Assembly: GCA_012656075.1 (NCBI GenBank)
Contig: JAAKBF010000027.1
Span: 558,001 to 622,000, forward strand
Source: Phytophthora hibernalis
Lineage: Eukaryota > Oomycota > Peronosporomycetes > Peronosporales > Peronosporaceae
Direction: 5' to 3'
DNA: 64,000 nucleotides
Shown here: piece by piece, positions 41,742 to 52,146 of the stretch
How positions within the stretch are numbered: position 1 is the stretch's first letter
Layout of the letters: every line of letters starts with the position of its first letter
Notes under the pieces: generated by a model
What the model saw: the letters and a program-made list of their open reading frames with translations, nothing else
Database searches by the model: none
What the model was told of the DNA's origin: nothing
Translations under genes and position numbers: made by a program

Positions 41742-43327
41742 TTAGCCGAACTTGGTGGCCCCGCCGCCTGTGGTGGAAACGCGACGGCGGACGTGCAGCG
41801 AGTTGTACATGAACGAGTCCACAAAGCCCGCAATCTGCACATGGCCAAAGGCACAAGGTTAGTGAGAACAGACGTTGGGTGGTTGAAAAGCGCAGAACGC
41901 ACCGAGATGACGCCGCCCACAATGGCGCAGATCTTGGTCAGGAAGTGCGTGAACGGCACACGGTCGTTTTCCACCTTCACCATGAAAGGGGACAGATCAA
42001 ACACGAAGAAGGTCCTGCGCAAAGATGCAACCAAAACAGTGTCAGTGGTTGCGAAAATAGTCAAGTTCATGCCAACGCAGGTATTACCAGGAAGCGACGT
42101 CATCTGTCCGCGAGGGTTTAAGTAGTTGCCCTGCTGAGTGACGGCAAACTGGGGAAACATAACAACGGTAAGTCATCGGGAAAGCTCGTTCATATCTTGA
42201 ATAACAACTCAATACGCACCTGGTACGAGTGAATCGCATTTTCGTCGATGTCGCTGTAGATCGTGGGTACAATCTTGATGTAATACTGAAACACTCCACC
42301 AGCTATATCACCCACAAAACAAACTCCAGTTAGACGCACAGCACCTACAACACATCAACACCTCCGTCCACTCACATTGCACGGTGACCTTCGAGACGCC
42401 GTCGAGCGGTCCGTCCACTCCGGGCATGGGTTCGCCAAACGACAAGCTGTGGATGGTGTGGCTCGAGTTGTACGTGTGCTCCTGGCCCGGTCGGAACTGG
42501 TGCACGAGTCGTCCCTGGCGATGGAACGTGCGTCCGAGCGCAACGTGGAAGTTGCCGGCCACGCGGTTGACGAACATTTTGCCCGTGAAGCGGCAGCCCT
42601 CTCCATCCTGCGCGAGCTTCTCCTCCTCCACGTTCTCGCGCACGCACTGCTCCTTCTGTTCGGCCTCTTCGAGCGACATGTCGCTATGAATAAAGGCCTC
42701 CTTCACCTCCTCGCACGAGTTGCAGCAGTCTTTGCCCGCCGGGTGCTTGGCACCGTAGCAGCTGCCGCAGTAGCCATCGGGCAGCTCCGTCTTGGCCTGC
42801 GCCAGCTCATCCGATAGCACGGAGATGGCGTTTCCGTTGGCGTCCAGTCGCGTCTTGACCACCGTCTGGTGCATGTTGACCTGCAGCTCTCCAGCCACGT
42901 CCATGGCGTTGATATGCGCGTCTCGGCAGTTGACGGCCAGGAAACTCACGTCCAGATTCACCTGCAGCTTCTCGCCCAGGGACGAGTCCACGACCATGTG
43001 CTCGTGTGTGTAGACGCTCCAGTACGCGCTGAGTTCCGAGAGGAAGAGAACAGCCATGACGATGCCCGCCACGACTGAGATGGTGGCTCCGAACTCCGTC
43101 TGCACCTTGAACTCGCGGTGCATCTTGGGGTACACGTCCACCTTCTTCAGCACGCGACGCGCTGAGCGACTCACTGCATTCTCGTTCCCGGCATCGCCCA
43201 ACGCGCCGTCGTCCACGTCGCTCTTGAGAGCTCGTTGACGCATCTTGAGCTTATGACTCTTTGAAGGCCGCGTGGCTCGGATTGTACCTTCGAGCGACAT
43301 GAACGAGTCATAATTGAAGTGGACCAC
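41742..43327 (-). CDS. ERGIC3: ERGIC3/Erv46-type ER-Golgi cargo receptor
   Basis: Exon 1 (43327-42376) encodes KKVDVYPKMHREFKVQTEFG, a first membrane segment (ISVVAGIVMAVLFLSELSAY), the lumenal domain with conserved Cys motifs (GYCGSCYGA, CCNSCEEVKEAF) and HTIHSLSFGEPMPG. Exon 2 (42302-42220) reads GVFQYYIKIVPTIY. Exon 3 (42148-41903) has FAVTQQGNYLNP, then FFVFDLSPFMVKVE and the second membrane segment (ICAIVGGVIS). The last exon (41834-41742) gives IAGFVDSFMYNSLHVRRR. Erv46 works with Erv41 in COPII/COPI cycling of cargo. Inside exon 3 a 73-bp GT-AG intron (between SLPG and TFFVFD) is strongly suggested by the family alignment, but its removal shifts the frame by one base. Either one G is missing or the region is retained. 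Start could also be Met at 43300. Confidence 0.8.
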
Positions 43328-43388
43328 ATCTCGTGCGACATTGAACAGTGCCTGCAGATGAACCGACGACTGTATCAGAAGATTAGCG
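43328..43388. promoter_or_regulatory. Short bidirectional spacer between head-to-head genes
   Basis: Only 61 bp separate the ERGIC3 start (43327, minus) from the F-box/TFIIS-like start (43389, plus). Both promoters must lie here or inside the neighbouring coding sequence. A weak initiator-like GGTTCATCTG is present on the minus strand. Confidence 0.4.
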
Positions 43389-44271
43389 ATGGAGTCGCGA
43401 GTTGTGCAGGACGAGGAGGACGACGCGTGGGCCTTGGAGCTGGAGGAGGAGCTGGACCTTGCAGGTATCAGTTATCGGAGTTTTGACACGGATCAGAGGC
43501 TCATGTATGTTGTTGCTGCTGTGTCTTAGGAGTCCGGAGTCCTATTGGGGCAGTAGACTCGGAGCTAGAAGAGAAACCGGCAGTTGCAGACGAACAAGAG
43601 ACGAAGACTGTGGCTGGGCCGTCGGTGGCGGCTTCATTGCCGCAGGAGGTGTTGTCACTCATCATCAGCTTCGGCCAAGTGGGGCGCGTGTGCAAGGCCT
43701 GGAGTCTCGCGAGTATTGCGGTCGCACGTCGTCGCTTCTCCTCGAGACTCACGGACATTCTGCGTCCCTTGGACGTGAACTCCGTGGTCGTCGCGTTGGA
43801 CGTGGAGGCCGAGCTGTATGCTGCCTACGGACAAAGGTGAGGGGGCAGCAGACCCTTTGAGAGCTGTAGGGGATGAACTGACGCCTTTTGTGTCCATGCA
43901 GCTACTCGCTTACGAAAGCGTACGCGCACAAGGCAAGGACTCTGTTATTTAATCTGAAGGACTCGCGAAACGTGGCGCTGCGCAACCGATTGCTCTCAGG
44001 CGAGCTGCCGTCGCACAGTCTGGTGCGCATGAGCGGCCCCGACATGGCCAACCCGCAGTTGGTGCGTCAACGCAAGGAGTGGATCAGGAAGCGCACACAC
44101 GAGGTGATGCGCGACGGCCGCGAAGTGGACGGCTTCGAGTCGGACCTGTTCGAGTGCCGCAACTGTGGAAGTTCACGCACTCGCTACCGCCAGTGGCGAC
44201 GCAAGGCCGTGGTGGACCGCACCCGGATCATCGTCATTTGTCTGAGGTGTCCGTACCGGTGGGAATTGTAG
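43389..44271 (+). CDS. F-box-like protein fused to TFIIS central domain and zinc ribbon
   Basis: Three exons join cleanly (43389-43464, 43530-43836, 43902-44271; phases agree) to give 250 residues. The N-terminus is acidic (DEEDDAWALELEEELDLA). Residues about 58-90 look like an F-box (SLPQEVLSLIISF, GRVCKAWSLASIAVARRRF). Residues about 128-205 match the TFIIS middle domain (KARTLLFNLKD, ALRNRLLSGELPSHSLVRMS, RQRKEWIRKRTHEVMRDG). The end is a TFIIS-type zinc ribbon (FECRNCGSSRTRYRQW, IIVICLRCPYRWEL) with four Cys. The invariant Asp-Glu pair of the ribbon hairpin (RSADE in TFIIS) is not there; the region reads RRKAVVDRTR, so transcript-cleavage stimulation is unlikely. Perhaps an SCF-type adaptor aimed at RNA polymerase II; that is inference. 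Confidence 0.7.
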
Positions 44272-44299
44272 CCTCAAAGGATACGAGAGGTATCACTCG

Positions 44300-44574
44300 A
44301 CTAGCCCTGTATCGACCACAGAGGCAGGAAGCATCGTATCCACAGCGCCACCTCATCTTCCGGATGCTACAAGATGAATCGGCCTGGCGGACGGCTGATC
44401 AAGGGCGAGGAGGAGTACATCCCAACACATGCTCAAGCTGCGGCAAGATAAAGGAGAACCTAGACGGCAGCGAGGTACAAGTGCGCATTCTGCGGCGCGG
44501 TTATGATCTGAGACCGCAACGGGGCCAAGAACATTTTCGTCAAAAACATTGAGATGCTCTTCAAGCCTCGCTGA
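44300..44574 (+). pseudogene. Fanzor/TnpB C-terminal relic (zinc ribbon and RuvC-III)
   Basis: Just downstream of the TFIIS-like stop, the plus strand reads RHLIFRMLQDES, then IKGEEEYIPTH, then TCSSCGKIKENLDGSE and, in the next frame, YKCAFCGAVMI, a stop, and DRNGAKNIFVKNIEMLFKPR ending at 44572-44574. This is the C-terminal zinc ribbon (two CxxC) of TnpB/Fanzor RNA-guided nucleases followed by the final RuvC motif RD-x-N-x-A-x-N, here with the Arg codon turned into TGA and the catalytic Asp kept. One frameshift and one stop. The N-terminal two thirds are absent. No terminal repeats or guide-RNA region were recognised. Confidence 0.7.
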
Positions 44575-44767
44575 ATCCTAGCGGAGTGCCCAGGCGGGGC
44601 ATTACAGGCACAAACGTATGCTACTGTAGTTACGTTTATAGTTGGATTTCCTTTGGCAATGGGGCTGTACAGAAATACAGAATACACAAAGCATGTTTGT
44701 CGATATGCTGGCACTAAATGCAACCACTCACGGTACCAGTCACACATTAATTAATTGCTGGTCAAGC

Positions 44768-45698
44768 ATGAGCAGCCCATCAGATGAGGACTACGAGGAC
44801 TTCTTCAGCACGGACCTGTTCGTGAACCGCGAGTGCGTTTCCTCTACATCTAGCTATCCACTTATCACTTCCCATTCTCTAACCTCTTCCTCTCCAGCTA
44901 TGCGACGCAGGAGTTTGACTTTGGCGTCGTGAAGCAGCAGCTATTGAGCTCCCACGCCGCCTCCACGGACCACGACCTGACGGGCCAAGTGGTGTGGCCC
45001 GTGTCCGCCTTCCTGGCCTGGTACCTCGTGGCCCATCGAGAGGAAATCACCGGCAAGAATGTGGTAGAGCTGGGCGCCGGCGCGGGACTCAGCGGCCTCG
45101 TCGCGTCCCAATTCGCGTGCGTCTTCGCTCCTCTGTGTGTTGGTTGCGGTGCTCATAATTGACGCTGTTTGTTGCATGGTACAGGGCCTACACCGCATTG
45201 ACGGACGGCAACGACATTGTCCTGGAGCTGCTAAAGAGAACATAGAGCAAAACGCAGACCCCAGCAAAGTGCAGGGGCTGCCGCTGCTCTGGGGCGACCG
45301 TGAGTGTAGACTCCTTCGAGCGCGCGTTCCCGCACCCCGTGGACATGCTCATTGGCGCTGACGTCGTGTGCTGGCCCATTCTCGTCAAGCCCATTCTGCA
45401 GACCATCAAGCATCTGCTACTGCGCTCGCGGGAGCCGCTCGAGACCAAGTTCTGTTGTGGCTTCGTGTGCCGAGCACAGTCAACGGAGGACCTCCTGTTC
45501 AAGGAAGCCATGGCCTTCGGCTTCCGATTCGAGCGCGCCCATGGTGATGATTTCCTCCCTACACCGCGTCCTGCTGACGTGGTCTCGCACCGCGAGCTGC
45601 AGCTGATAGTGTTTAAACTTGACCCGAAGTCGCCCAACTGGAACGAGACTGTGCGCTTCGCCGACGCTGAACTTGCTAACCTGCAGACGGCTTGTTAG
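44768..45698 (+). CDS. METTL21/EEF2KMT-type lysine methyltransferase-like protein
   Basis: Exons 44768-44832, 44898-45116 and 45185-45698 join in phase. The product has the methyltransferase_16 layout: TGQVVWPVSAFLAWYL, motif I VVELGAGAGLSGLVASQF, LTDGNDIVLELL, IGADVVCWP (post II) and a C-terminal region HRELQLIVFKLD. Such enzymes methylate lysines on translation factors and chaperones; the target cannot be told. In exon 3 the expected frame meets TAG at 45243-45245. The adjoining frame carries the family-like ENIEQNADPSKVQGLPLLWG, and the original frame resumes before SVDSFERAFPHPVD (about 45295). Two opposite one-base changes thus bracket about 60 bases: sequence errors, or a compensated lesion. 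Confidence 0.7.
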
Positions 45699-45851
45699 AT
45701 GAGATGACAACAAGTAGAGAGCTTGATGTATAAATTATGGATTGGCTCGCTCCCTTCCTCTCCGTTAAATAGTGGCAACAGGCAGCATGAGTGATCTAGT
45801 CACTACGTCACCCGTTGTCGCTCACATCTACAAACGCTCACTTCCGCGTCT

Positions 45852-47499
45852 TTAAATCACCGCTTCGTCCGATAACTGCTCGTCGCAAGAACTCTCTCCT
45901 TCACTGACGTTGCCATCACGAACCCGTTGCTGACGCTTCGCCTGACATACGCGCTCCTGGTACACCGCATTCGCGATCAGCCGCTTTGCAGACTCGTTGT
46001 CCACGCTATTGTCGCTGTAGGAGATCTGCGAGAGAACGGGACAAACCAGCTTACCGACTGTGCGGCCCAACATCTCCATGCTCGTCGATGTCAGATAGTT
46101 CATCTCGATCCCCAAGAAGCGCAAATTCCGCAATTGGCCACTCTCCATCGCGTACAGCACGTGATGGAAGCTCGAGTCGGTGATGGTGTTTCCGCCCAAG
46201 CAGAGTTCCGTAAGGTTGGGCGCACAGCCGTCAGCCAGCGCATGGCACAAGCTGCGCACGCCGTCTTCTCCGATGAAATTGCGGCGCAGATCCAACCGCG
46301 TCATATTCGGACAGACCTGCGAGCGCAACATCTGCGCTACTTTCGTGGCTCCGTAGTCGCCAAAACTGTTGCCAGGAAGACATAACTCCTCCACGCGCGG
46401 ACAGCAGCCCAGCATCAACGTGTTCACCAGAACGTCGGCCTCTCCGTCGGCTTCCTCGTTGGTAAAAAGACACGTGATACTCAACCGCGTGAGTCCTGGG
46501 AACGTATTCCGCCGCATCTGCTCCGCCATCGACAGCACAATCTGCTCATGGTCGTCGTGGGTCACAACGAACCGCTGCGGGCAGTTAGTGGCGCGCATCG
46601 ACAGTTTCCCGAATGTCATTCCCGCCGACAGGGACACGATTTCCAACTGTCGAAGATGGATGCACTCACGCAAAATACACGCCTCCTCCCGTTCGAGTCG
46701 CCAGCGCCTTCTGCACCGCGTTGCAGCTCAGCTGAAGGGACGTCACAAACAGCGGATTCAACGCGCAGGCGATGCGACACACGCCACGCGCGCGCATGAT
46801 CTGCACGCCGTCCACGTAGCTCCAAATGATCTTGCTGAGCTCCTCGTAGCCTCGGAAGAGGAGGATGCCCAGTTCGCTAGGCTTTCGTTTGTCCTCGATC
46901 GAGTTGTCTTCCTCCGGCATGAGTGCGATGCGCATCCTCTTGCGGACGTTCATGGCGTCCACACACTGAGTCTCGTTCACGTTGCGTTTGTGGATCAGGT
47001 GCGAGATGCGCGGCAATGGCCGGACGCTCCCTGCCGCTGCAACGGGCGGCGTCACTGACCCGGCAGACGACGGACTGAAGCTCGTCACCTGCATGTGCAT
47101 GACAGGGGACACTGTCGGCGGACAGCGCGCAAGGACTGGGGGCGCGTCACATGGCGTCGTAGCCGTGGCTCGTCGGATCTTCTTGTTGACGATGCCAGCT
47201 GTGAGCGCCTGCACGCGTCTGGCCAGACTGTCCACGTTCGCGTACTCGAGCAGCGACGCCGAGTGGATGAACATGAGCACCTCCAGCTTGCGCGCCAGCA
47301 CCCACGTCTTGCTCAGGTCCGAGGCGCCGCCCTGCACGAGCTGCGCGTTGCGTGCCAGCAGCTGGCCGATGCTCGTGAGGATCGTGCGACGGTGCAGCGC
47401 GTGCTCGCGCCGCTGCCACGTGAGTGGACGCGGGAGGCTGCGCGCCGCGAACACGGCGTTGTTGGGTTGGATGTCCTGCGGCGGGAGGGGCGTCTCCAT
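45852..47499 (-). CDS. F-box-like/leucine-rich repeat protein, one frame break
   Basis: From ATG 47499 (METPLPPQDIQPNN) a 240-residue N-terminal part leads to an F-box-like segment (ELGILLFRGYEELSKIIWSY, ARGVCRIACALN). Near 46720 the frame shifts by one into EREEACILRECIHLRQLEIV and then leucine-rich repeats of the RNI type: VEELCLPGNSFGDYGATKVA, MTRLDLRRNFIGEDGVRSLC, LTELCLGGNTITDSSF, LRFLGIEMNYLTSTSMEML. F-box/LRR proteins are substrate receptors of SCF ubiquitin ligases; the F-box call is tentative. The gene is convergent with the methyltransferase gene, 153 bp away. The acidic C-terminus (SEGESSCDEQLSDEAVI) is intact. No intron seen. Confidence 0.65.
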
Positions 47500-48764
47500 G
47501 CTGCTGCTCTGCTGCTGGTACTGGTACTGGGAATGCTGAGGCCGAACTGCCTGCGCGCCGAGTAGGCGGTCACCCGAGTCGCTGTGTGCGAGGCAAGATG
47601 GGGCCTACGAAGCGAAGCGAACAATGGCGCTGGCTTTTGGCTTAGTGAAACTGAGTTAAACTGTGGACCCCATAGTGAAAACGAGTGAGGCGTGTCTATG
47701 ACGCCGCTTAGCTGGTTGATGTGAGGGACACCAATGTTCTAAACTGCCGGGACTGCTATGTCCGTCCGGGTAGGACTGCCCAACGAAAGCGGCATCCATG
47801 TTACCGACGCCGATGGCGATGGCCATGGCGATGAAAGCTTTGATATAATATGCTGTACGCACGTGTAATCTTAGTGCTTAGCATGATGCATTTTCACCAC
47901 CACATGATCTTGCTGCTAAACGCGCCCGTTGCTGACGTTGCAGGGTGGACGAAACAAGCATTTCCAGCGAAGTCGCATTGTCCACCATTGTACATTTCTT
48001 TCAACGGACAGCGCATGTCGCCCAATGCAGGATCGTCGCAGCATGTTTCGTGACAATCCAAGCTCTGTTCAACAGCTCGGAGTGCGCCAAGGAAGTAAAG
48101 CGACTTCGTTGTGGTCCTCTGCTTCCTCTGCTTTCAAGTACATGTATTATAACGGATATCAACCCTCTAGTTCGAACTCTGTTAACCTAGAATCCTGTCT
48201 GTCCGTCCGTCCGTCTGTCTGTCCGTCCGGTCCCCCTCGACCAGTCTTTTCCTACCGTATTGCATATGTACTGGAGGGGCTTTCCCATACAAAGCTCAAC
48301 TACCTTATCGACTGGACTTATCATTCTGACTGACAACATGTTTCTGGAAATTACAAAAATAGCCAACTATCACGGTTTAAAATCGGACTTAACTGCGAAC
48401 AACTGTGGCACGGACTTCGATCGGTAGCACGATCCCTGCCATATCCGCTCTTCCCATTGGCTGAAAGGCAAACATTTCTGCAGGAGCACGAAACAAACCA
48501 ATTGGACAATAACCGCGCGGCGGACCCCGCTCTGCTGATATAATTTACAAAAACATACCAAAACCTGGCGTCCAGACTGCAAATCGGGTGCAGTAGGAGC
48601 TGCTTTTTGTAGTACCTTTCCAACTCGATCCAGGCCATTTTAAACGCTGCCATTGGCAAGCAAGAGTACAACGTGCACAGTGCACTCTATACGCGCTTTT
48701 GTAACACATTTACTCTTTTCCGATCGTTGGGACATGCTATTGGTCAACTATGCAACAGACACGT
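47500..48764. other. Intergenic, no gene supported
   Basis: About 1.3 kb without a convincing gene. A minus-strand ORF at 48351-48671 (Tyr/Trp-rich) shows no family features and is treated as chance. Confidence 0.45.
48194..48230. repeat. Microsatellite-like TGTC/CGTC tetranucleotide run
   Basis: About nine imperfect units of (T/C)GTC (CTGTCTGTCCGTCCGTCCG and so on). A simple repeat, likely length-polymorphic. Confidence 0.8.
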
Positions 48765-49800
48765 ATATTATACACTATACACGGTTGTGCGCGACGCAAT
48801 ATACTATACTATACTCTGCATACGGTTGTGCAACAATGTATAGTGTATATTTATGCTGTTTAATGCTTAATGTATACCACAGAGTCCTGTTTAGCGTGTA
48901 CTTACGTATAGTGTATCGCGTAAACACTGACATCTCCACACTTTACACTGGCACTCTTCGCATTATACGATGACACGCTATACGCTATACACACTGACAC
49001 GCCATACATTAAACACGGGCGAACGATGGCACGCTATAGACGGGCACGCTTTAGAAGGACATGGTATACGTAATACACCTCCACGTTATATAATATACTC
49101 TGGACGCTGATACCCTGGCACGCTACATACCGTACTATACTGAACGCTATCATGATACGCTGGTACGCTATACAATATACACTGGAACACTATACACTAC
49201 ACATTATAAACATTATACGCAGATGGCTGGCATCACTCTGTTCACTATACATCGACACGCTAAACACTTTGCACTCACACGCTATGATTAGACAATGGCA
49301 CACTTTACGTTAAAATGATTCGTTGGCACGCTATAATGGTGCTCTGTGCACTAGAGCACTATACACTATACACTGACGCGCTGTCCACCGGCACGCTATA
49401 CTCTATACCCTAGCACGCTGTCAACTTGCACGCTTTACACTGTGCACACGAGCGCGCAATACACTGGCAGCTATACACAATACACTGACACGCTGTACAC
49501 TGCCACGCTATACACTATACACTGGCGCGCTGTACACTGGAACGCTATACACAATAGACTGGCACGCTCTACATAGGCACGCTATACACTATACACGAAC
49601 GCGCTGTACACTGGCACGCTATACACCGGCGCGCTGTATGGAACGCTATACATTACATTTTGCACCCAATACTCTTTACACAGGCGCACTATACATTACA
49701 TGTTGGCACACTGTACATTACAGGCTGGCACGCTTTACAGTATACACTGGCACGCTATGTACAGTCGAGCGTTATACACTACCACTGACACGACCAATAG
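48765..49800. repeat. Degenerate minisatellite, about 1 kb
   Basis: Dozens of diverged copies of a unit built from GGCACGCTATACACTATACACT, with variable length (about 12-24 bp) and many substitutions (for example CACTGGCGCGCTGTACACTG and ACTGACACGCTGTACACTG). Best preserved at 49330-49640. All frames are interrupted, so it is non-coding. It fills the spacer between the LRR and lipase genes. Confidence 0.85.
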
Positions 49801-49870
49801 CCCAGAGTACGGCTTGCGCGATGACGCTTAGCTGTGACGAGCCGTTGTTATCAATACAGACTACACTGGC

Positions 49871-50000
49871 GCGCACGCAAGTTGCACGAACATTAATCAG
49901 CAGTGCTACTATATACCCACTCTTTAGTGTACAGTTTACTGTATACGCACCCGCAAGCTGCACGAACATTAATCAACAGTGCTACTATACACAGTATGCG
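49871..50000. repeat. Direct repeat pair of about 45 bp
   Basis: TGCACGAACATTAATCA(G/A)CAGTGCTACTATA appears at about 49881-49912 and 49957-49988, preceded in both cases by CGCA(A)G. It sits at the right edge of the minisatellite. Confidence 0.7.
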
Positions 50001-50039
50001 CGGTCACGCGCTATACAGTATACTATAAGTACCCTTTAC

Positions 50040-50882
50040 TGGTGCTAAACGCACCGAAAATCCTGAGGTGAGAGATACGCGTAGCACGGGTGTGTTTTTA
50101 AGTGAATTCTGGCAAATTATTATTATTCAGTGTGTAATTACGCCTAGGTACGCGCGTTGCCTACATCCTCGACTAACTTTGTCCTCATTAAAAGCACGCT
50201 ACTCAGTGTACCGCTTCAGCCTACACTAAACCTTTTAACTATTTAACTTGTTTACCATGTAAATGCACCTAAAAACTCGCCGCAGCGAAGTCCCTACTCC
50301 TCCAACAAACCATGTTTACAGCGTCCGCGTAGCGGGGGCCCAGAGAGCTAGTTCTTTGTTATGGGATACACCCGCGTATGGAATACAGGCTCAGGTTAGC
50401 CAATCACGGGTCAGCAAATCACGACCCTATGCTGTCTTACAGCTGTATTTTCACTTCTCTAATGGGGCGTGCACCACCAGACGGTTGCCCCACTTGACGC
50501 TAGGGGAGTGAAGATGGGAGAAGAAATATATCCGTCGTTTGTACATGAAGAAGTTGAAGAACCTGAGGTAGACGAAGAATTTGGAGAAGAGTATGAGTCA
50601 CGGTCGACTTGGTGTACATAAACGGAGCGGCTTAGTATCTCCTCTGGTGGGGTGTATCCCTTAACAAAGAATATCCGGTAATGACAACAGTGTTCCATAG
50701 AAGATCTTCTTGCTGTCTGAAGCTTAAGAACATCCGTTTCTCCCGTATAGTGATACTTTCTCTGTTATGACTTGACAAAGGTCTGCTACTATTCCTCTGT
50801 CGTGTCGTCATCCCCCATACAGCCATATTCTCAAACGCTTCGCCTGTTTTGGAATGACACACACGGAATCTCTTCCTCTCCC
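50040..50882. other. Intergenic, no gene seen
   Basis: No supported feature. The last 100 bp hold the lipase promoter, but no clear Inr match was found. Confidence 0.45.
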
Positions 50883-51847
50883 ATGGGCTGCTCCTTGCTG
50901 CGTCTCCTGCTGCTGCAATTTCTCTCCTTTGTCAATGCGTCCCCCGTGTGGCAGTCCTCCTTCCCATTAGACCAACTATTACCCAAACAACAACCACAAG
51001 TCCCAGTCTACAATGAGACCACAGCTCTGTATCTGGCCCACGTGACGTCCGTCTCGTACTGCCAGGAACAGCACATCATCCACTGGAACTGCCAACCATG
51101 TGCACTCGTATCACCACTCGAAGGCGTCTCAGTGGTGGAGGACGCCAAGGACAATTTCCAGGGACTTGTAGGCTACTCGACGCTCTACGACGCCCTCGTG
51201 GTGGCCTTCCGAGGCAGCATGGACGTCACCAACTGGCTGGACAACCTCACCTTCCTCAAGCGACGCGCATACACACAGTTCCCGGGCGTTATGGTGCACC
51301 AGGGTTTCTACTGGGCCTATCGGTCCGTAGCCCCGCAGGTCCTAACTGCACTGCACAAGCTGCGGCTGCAACATCCCAACGCGTCGCTCTTCGTCACGGG
51401 ACACTCGCTGGGCGGAGCCGTGGCGGCCATTTGTGCCTTTGAGCTCGAGTACATTGAGAAGATGTCAGTCCAAGCACTGTACACGTTCGGTAAGCCCCGC
51501 GTGGGCAACACCAACTTCAGTGCGAGGCTGCGCAACGCCAGCATGGATGTGTACCGCGTGACCCACTTCCAAGACGCAGTGCCGCACCTGCCCCCAACGT
51601 GGACAGGTTTTGAGCACACGACGGAAGAGGTGCGTGCAGGTGAGACGAACTAACCGAGAGGACTGACGTGTGCTATGCTTTTGTGCTCTAGATCTTCTAC
51701 GACGAGTTCTCGGCTACCTACCGCAATTGTAGCCACACGGACGGAGAAGACCCGACCTGCTCCAATACCTGCTCACCCTTCAGCTGCACGAGCATCGTGG
51801 ACCACCTCACGTACTTGAACATCACGATGAGCCATCTTATCTGCTAA
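50883..51847 (+). CDS. Secreted class 3 lipase
   Basis: Exons 50883-51629 and 51692-51847 (intron 62 bp, GTGCGT...TAG) encode 300 residues. A signal peptide opens the protein (MGCSLLRLLLLQFLSFVNAS). The lipase_3 fold shows VVAFRGSMDVTNWLDNL, GVMVHQGFYWAY, the nucleophile elbow VTGHSLGGAVAAICA (Ser), FQDAVPHLPP (Asp), and DHLTYLN in exon 2 (His), so the catalytic triad is complete. Exon 2 also holds a Cys-rich patch (CSHTDGEDPTCSNTCSPFSC), suiting disulphides in a secreted enzyme. ATG 50883 is chosen over the longer open frame because it starts the signal peptide. Probably hydrolyses acyl glycerides outside the cell; a role in host interaction is possible but not shown. Confidence 0.9.
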
Positions 51848-52146
51848 AAATTAACGACGCCAATCTTGGCTACTCATTGTCTGTCTGCTTTCAATAGGAA
51901 TGGCATATTTGCTGGTGACTGCAGGTTCAACCGGACGCTCCTGAGGAAGAGCAGTATGCCATTCCTGGAAGGCGGGAAAAGCGTCTATTTTGATCGTGCT
52001 GCGTGGAAAATGCTGACTGCATTCACATTCGCTGCCTTACAACGACACCTACTCCGGAAGACGCACGCGGTGTCCGTTCATCTTACTCACGGTCAAGTTG
52101 CAGACGACGAAACTCGAAGGCTGTATCCGCACAGTGCAGCTTGACG

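Noticed and set aside
48750..49000. Possible gene in the Tyr/Thr-rich ORF at 48653-48973
   Set aside because: The translation is produced by the TATACAC minisatellite units.
50459..50862. Minus-strand ORFs upstream of the lipase
   Set aside because: Ser/Thr-rich without motifs; they overlap the likely promoter.
52003..52146. Upstream extension of the DUSP12-like gene to 52003
   Set aside because: The added 48 residues are Arg/Ser-rich and out of keeping with the family; Met at 52147 leads straight into the phosphatase fold.
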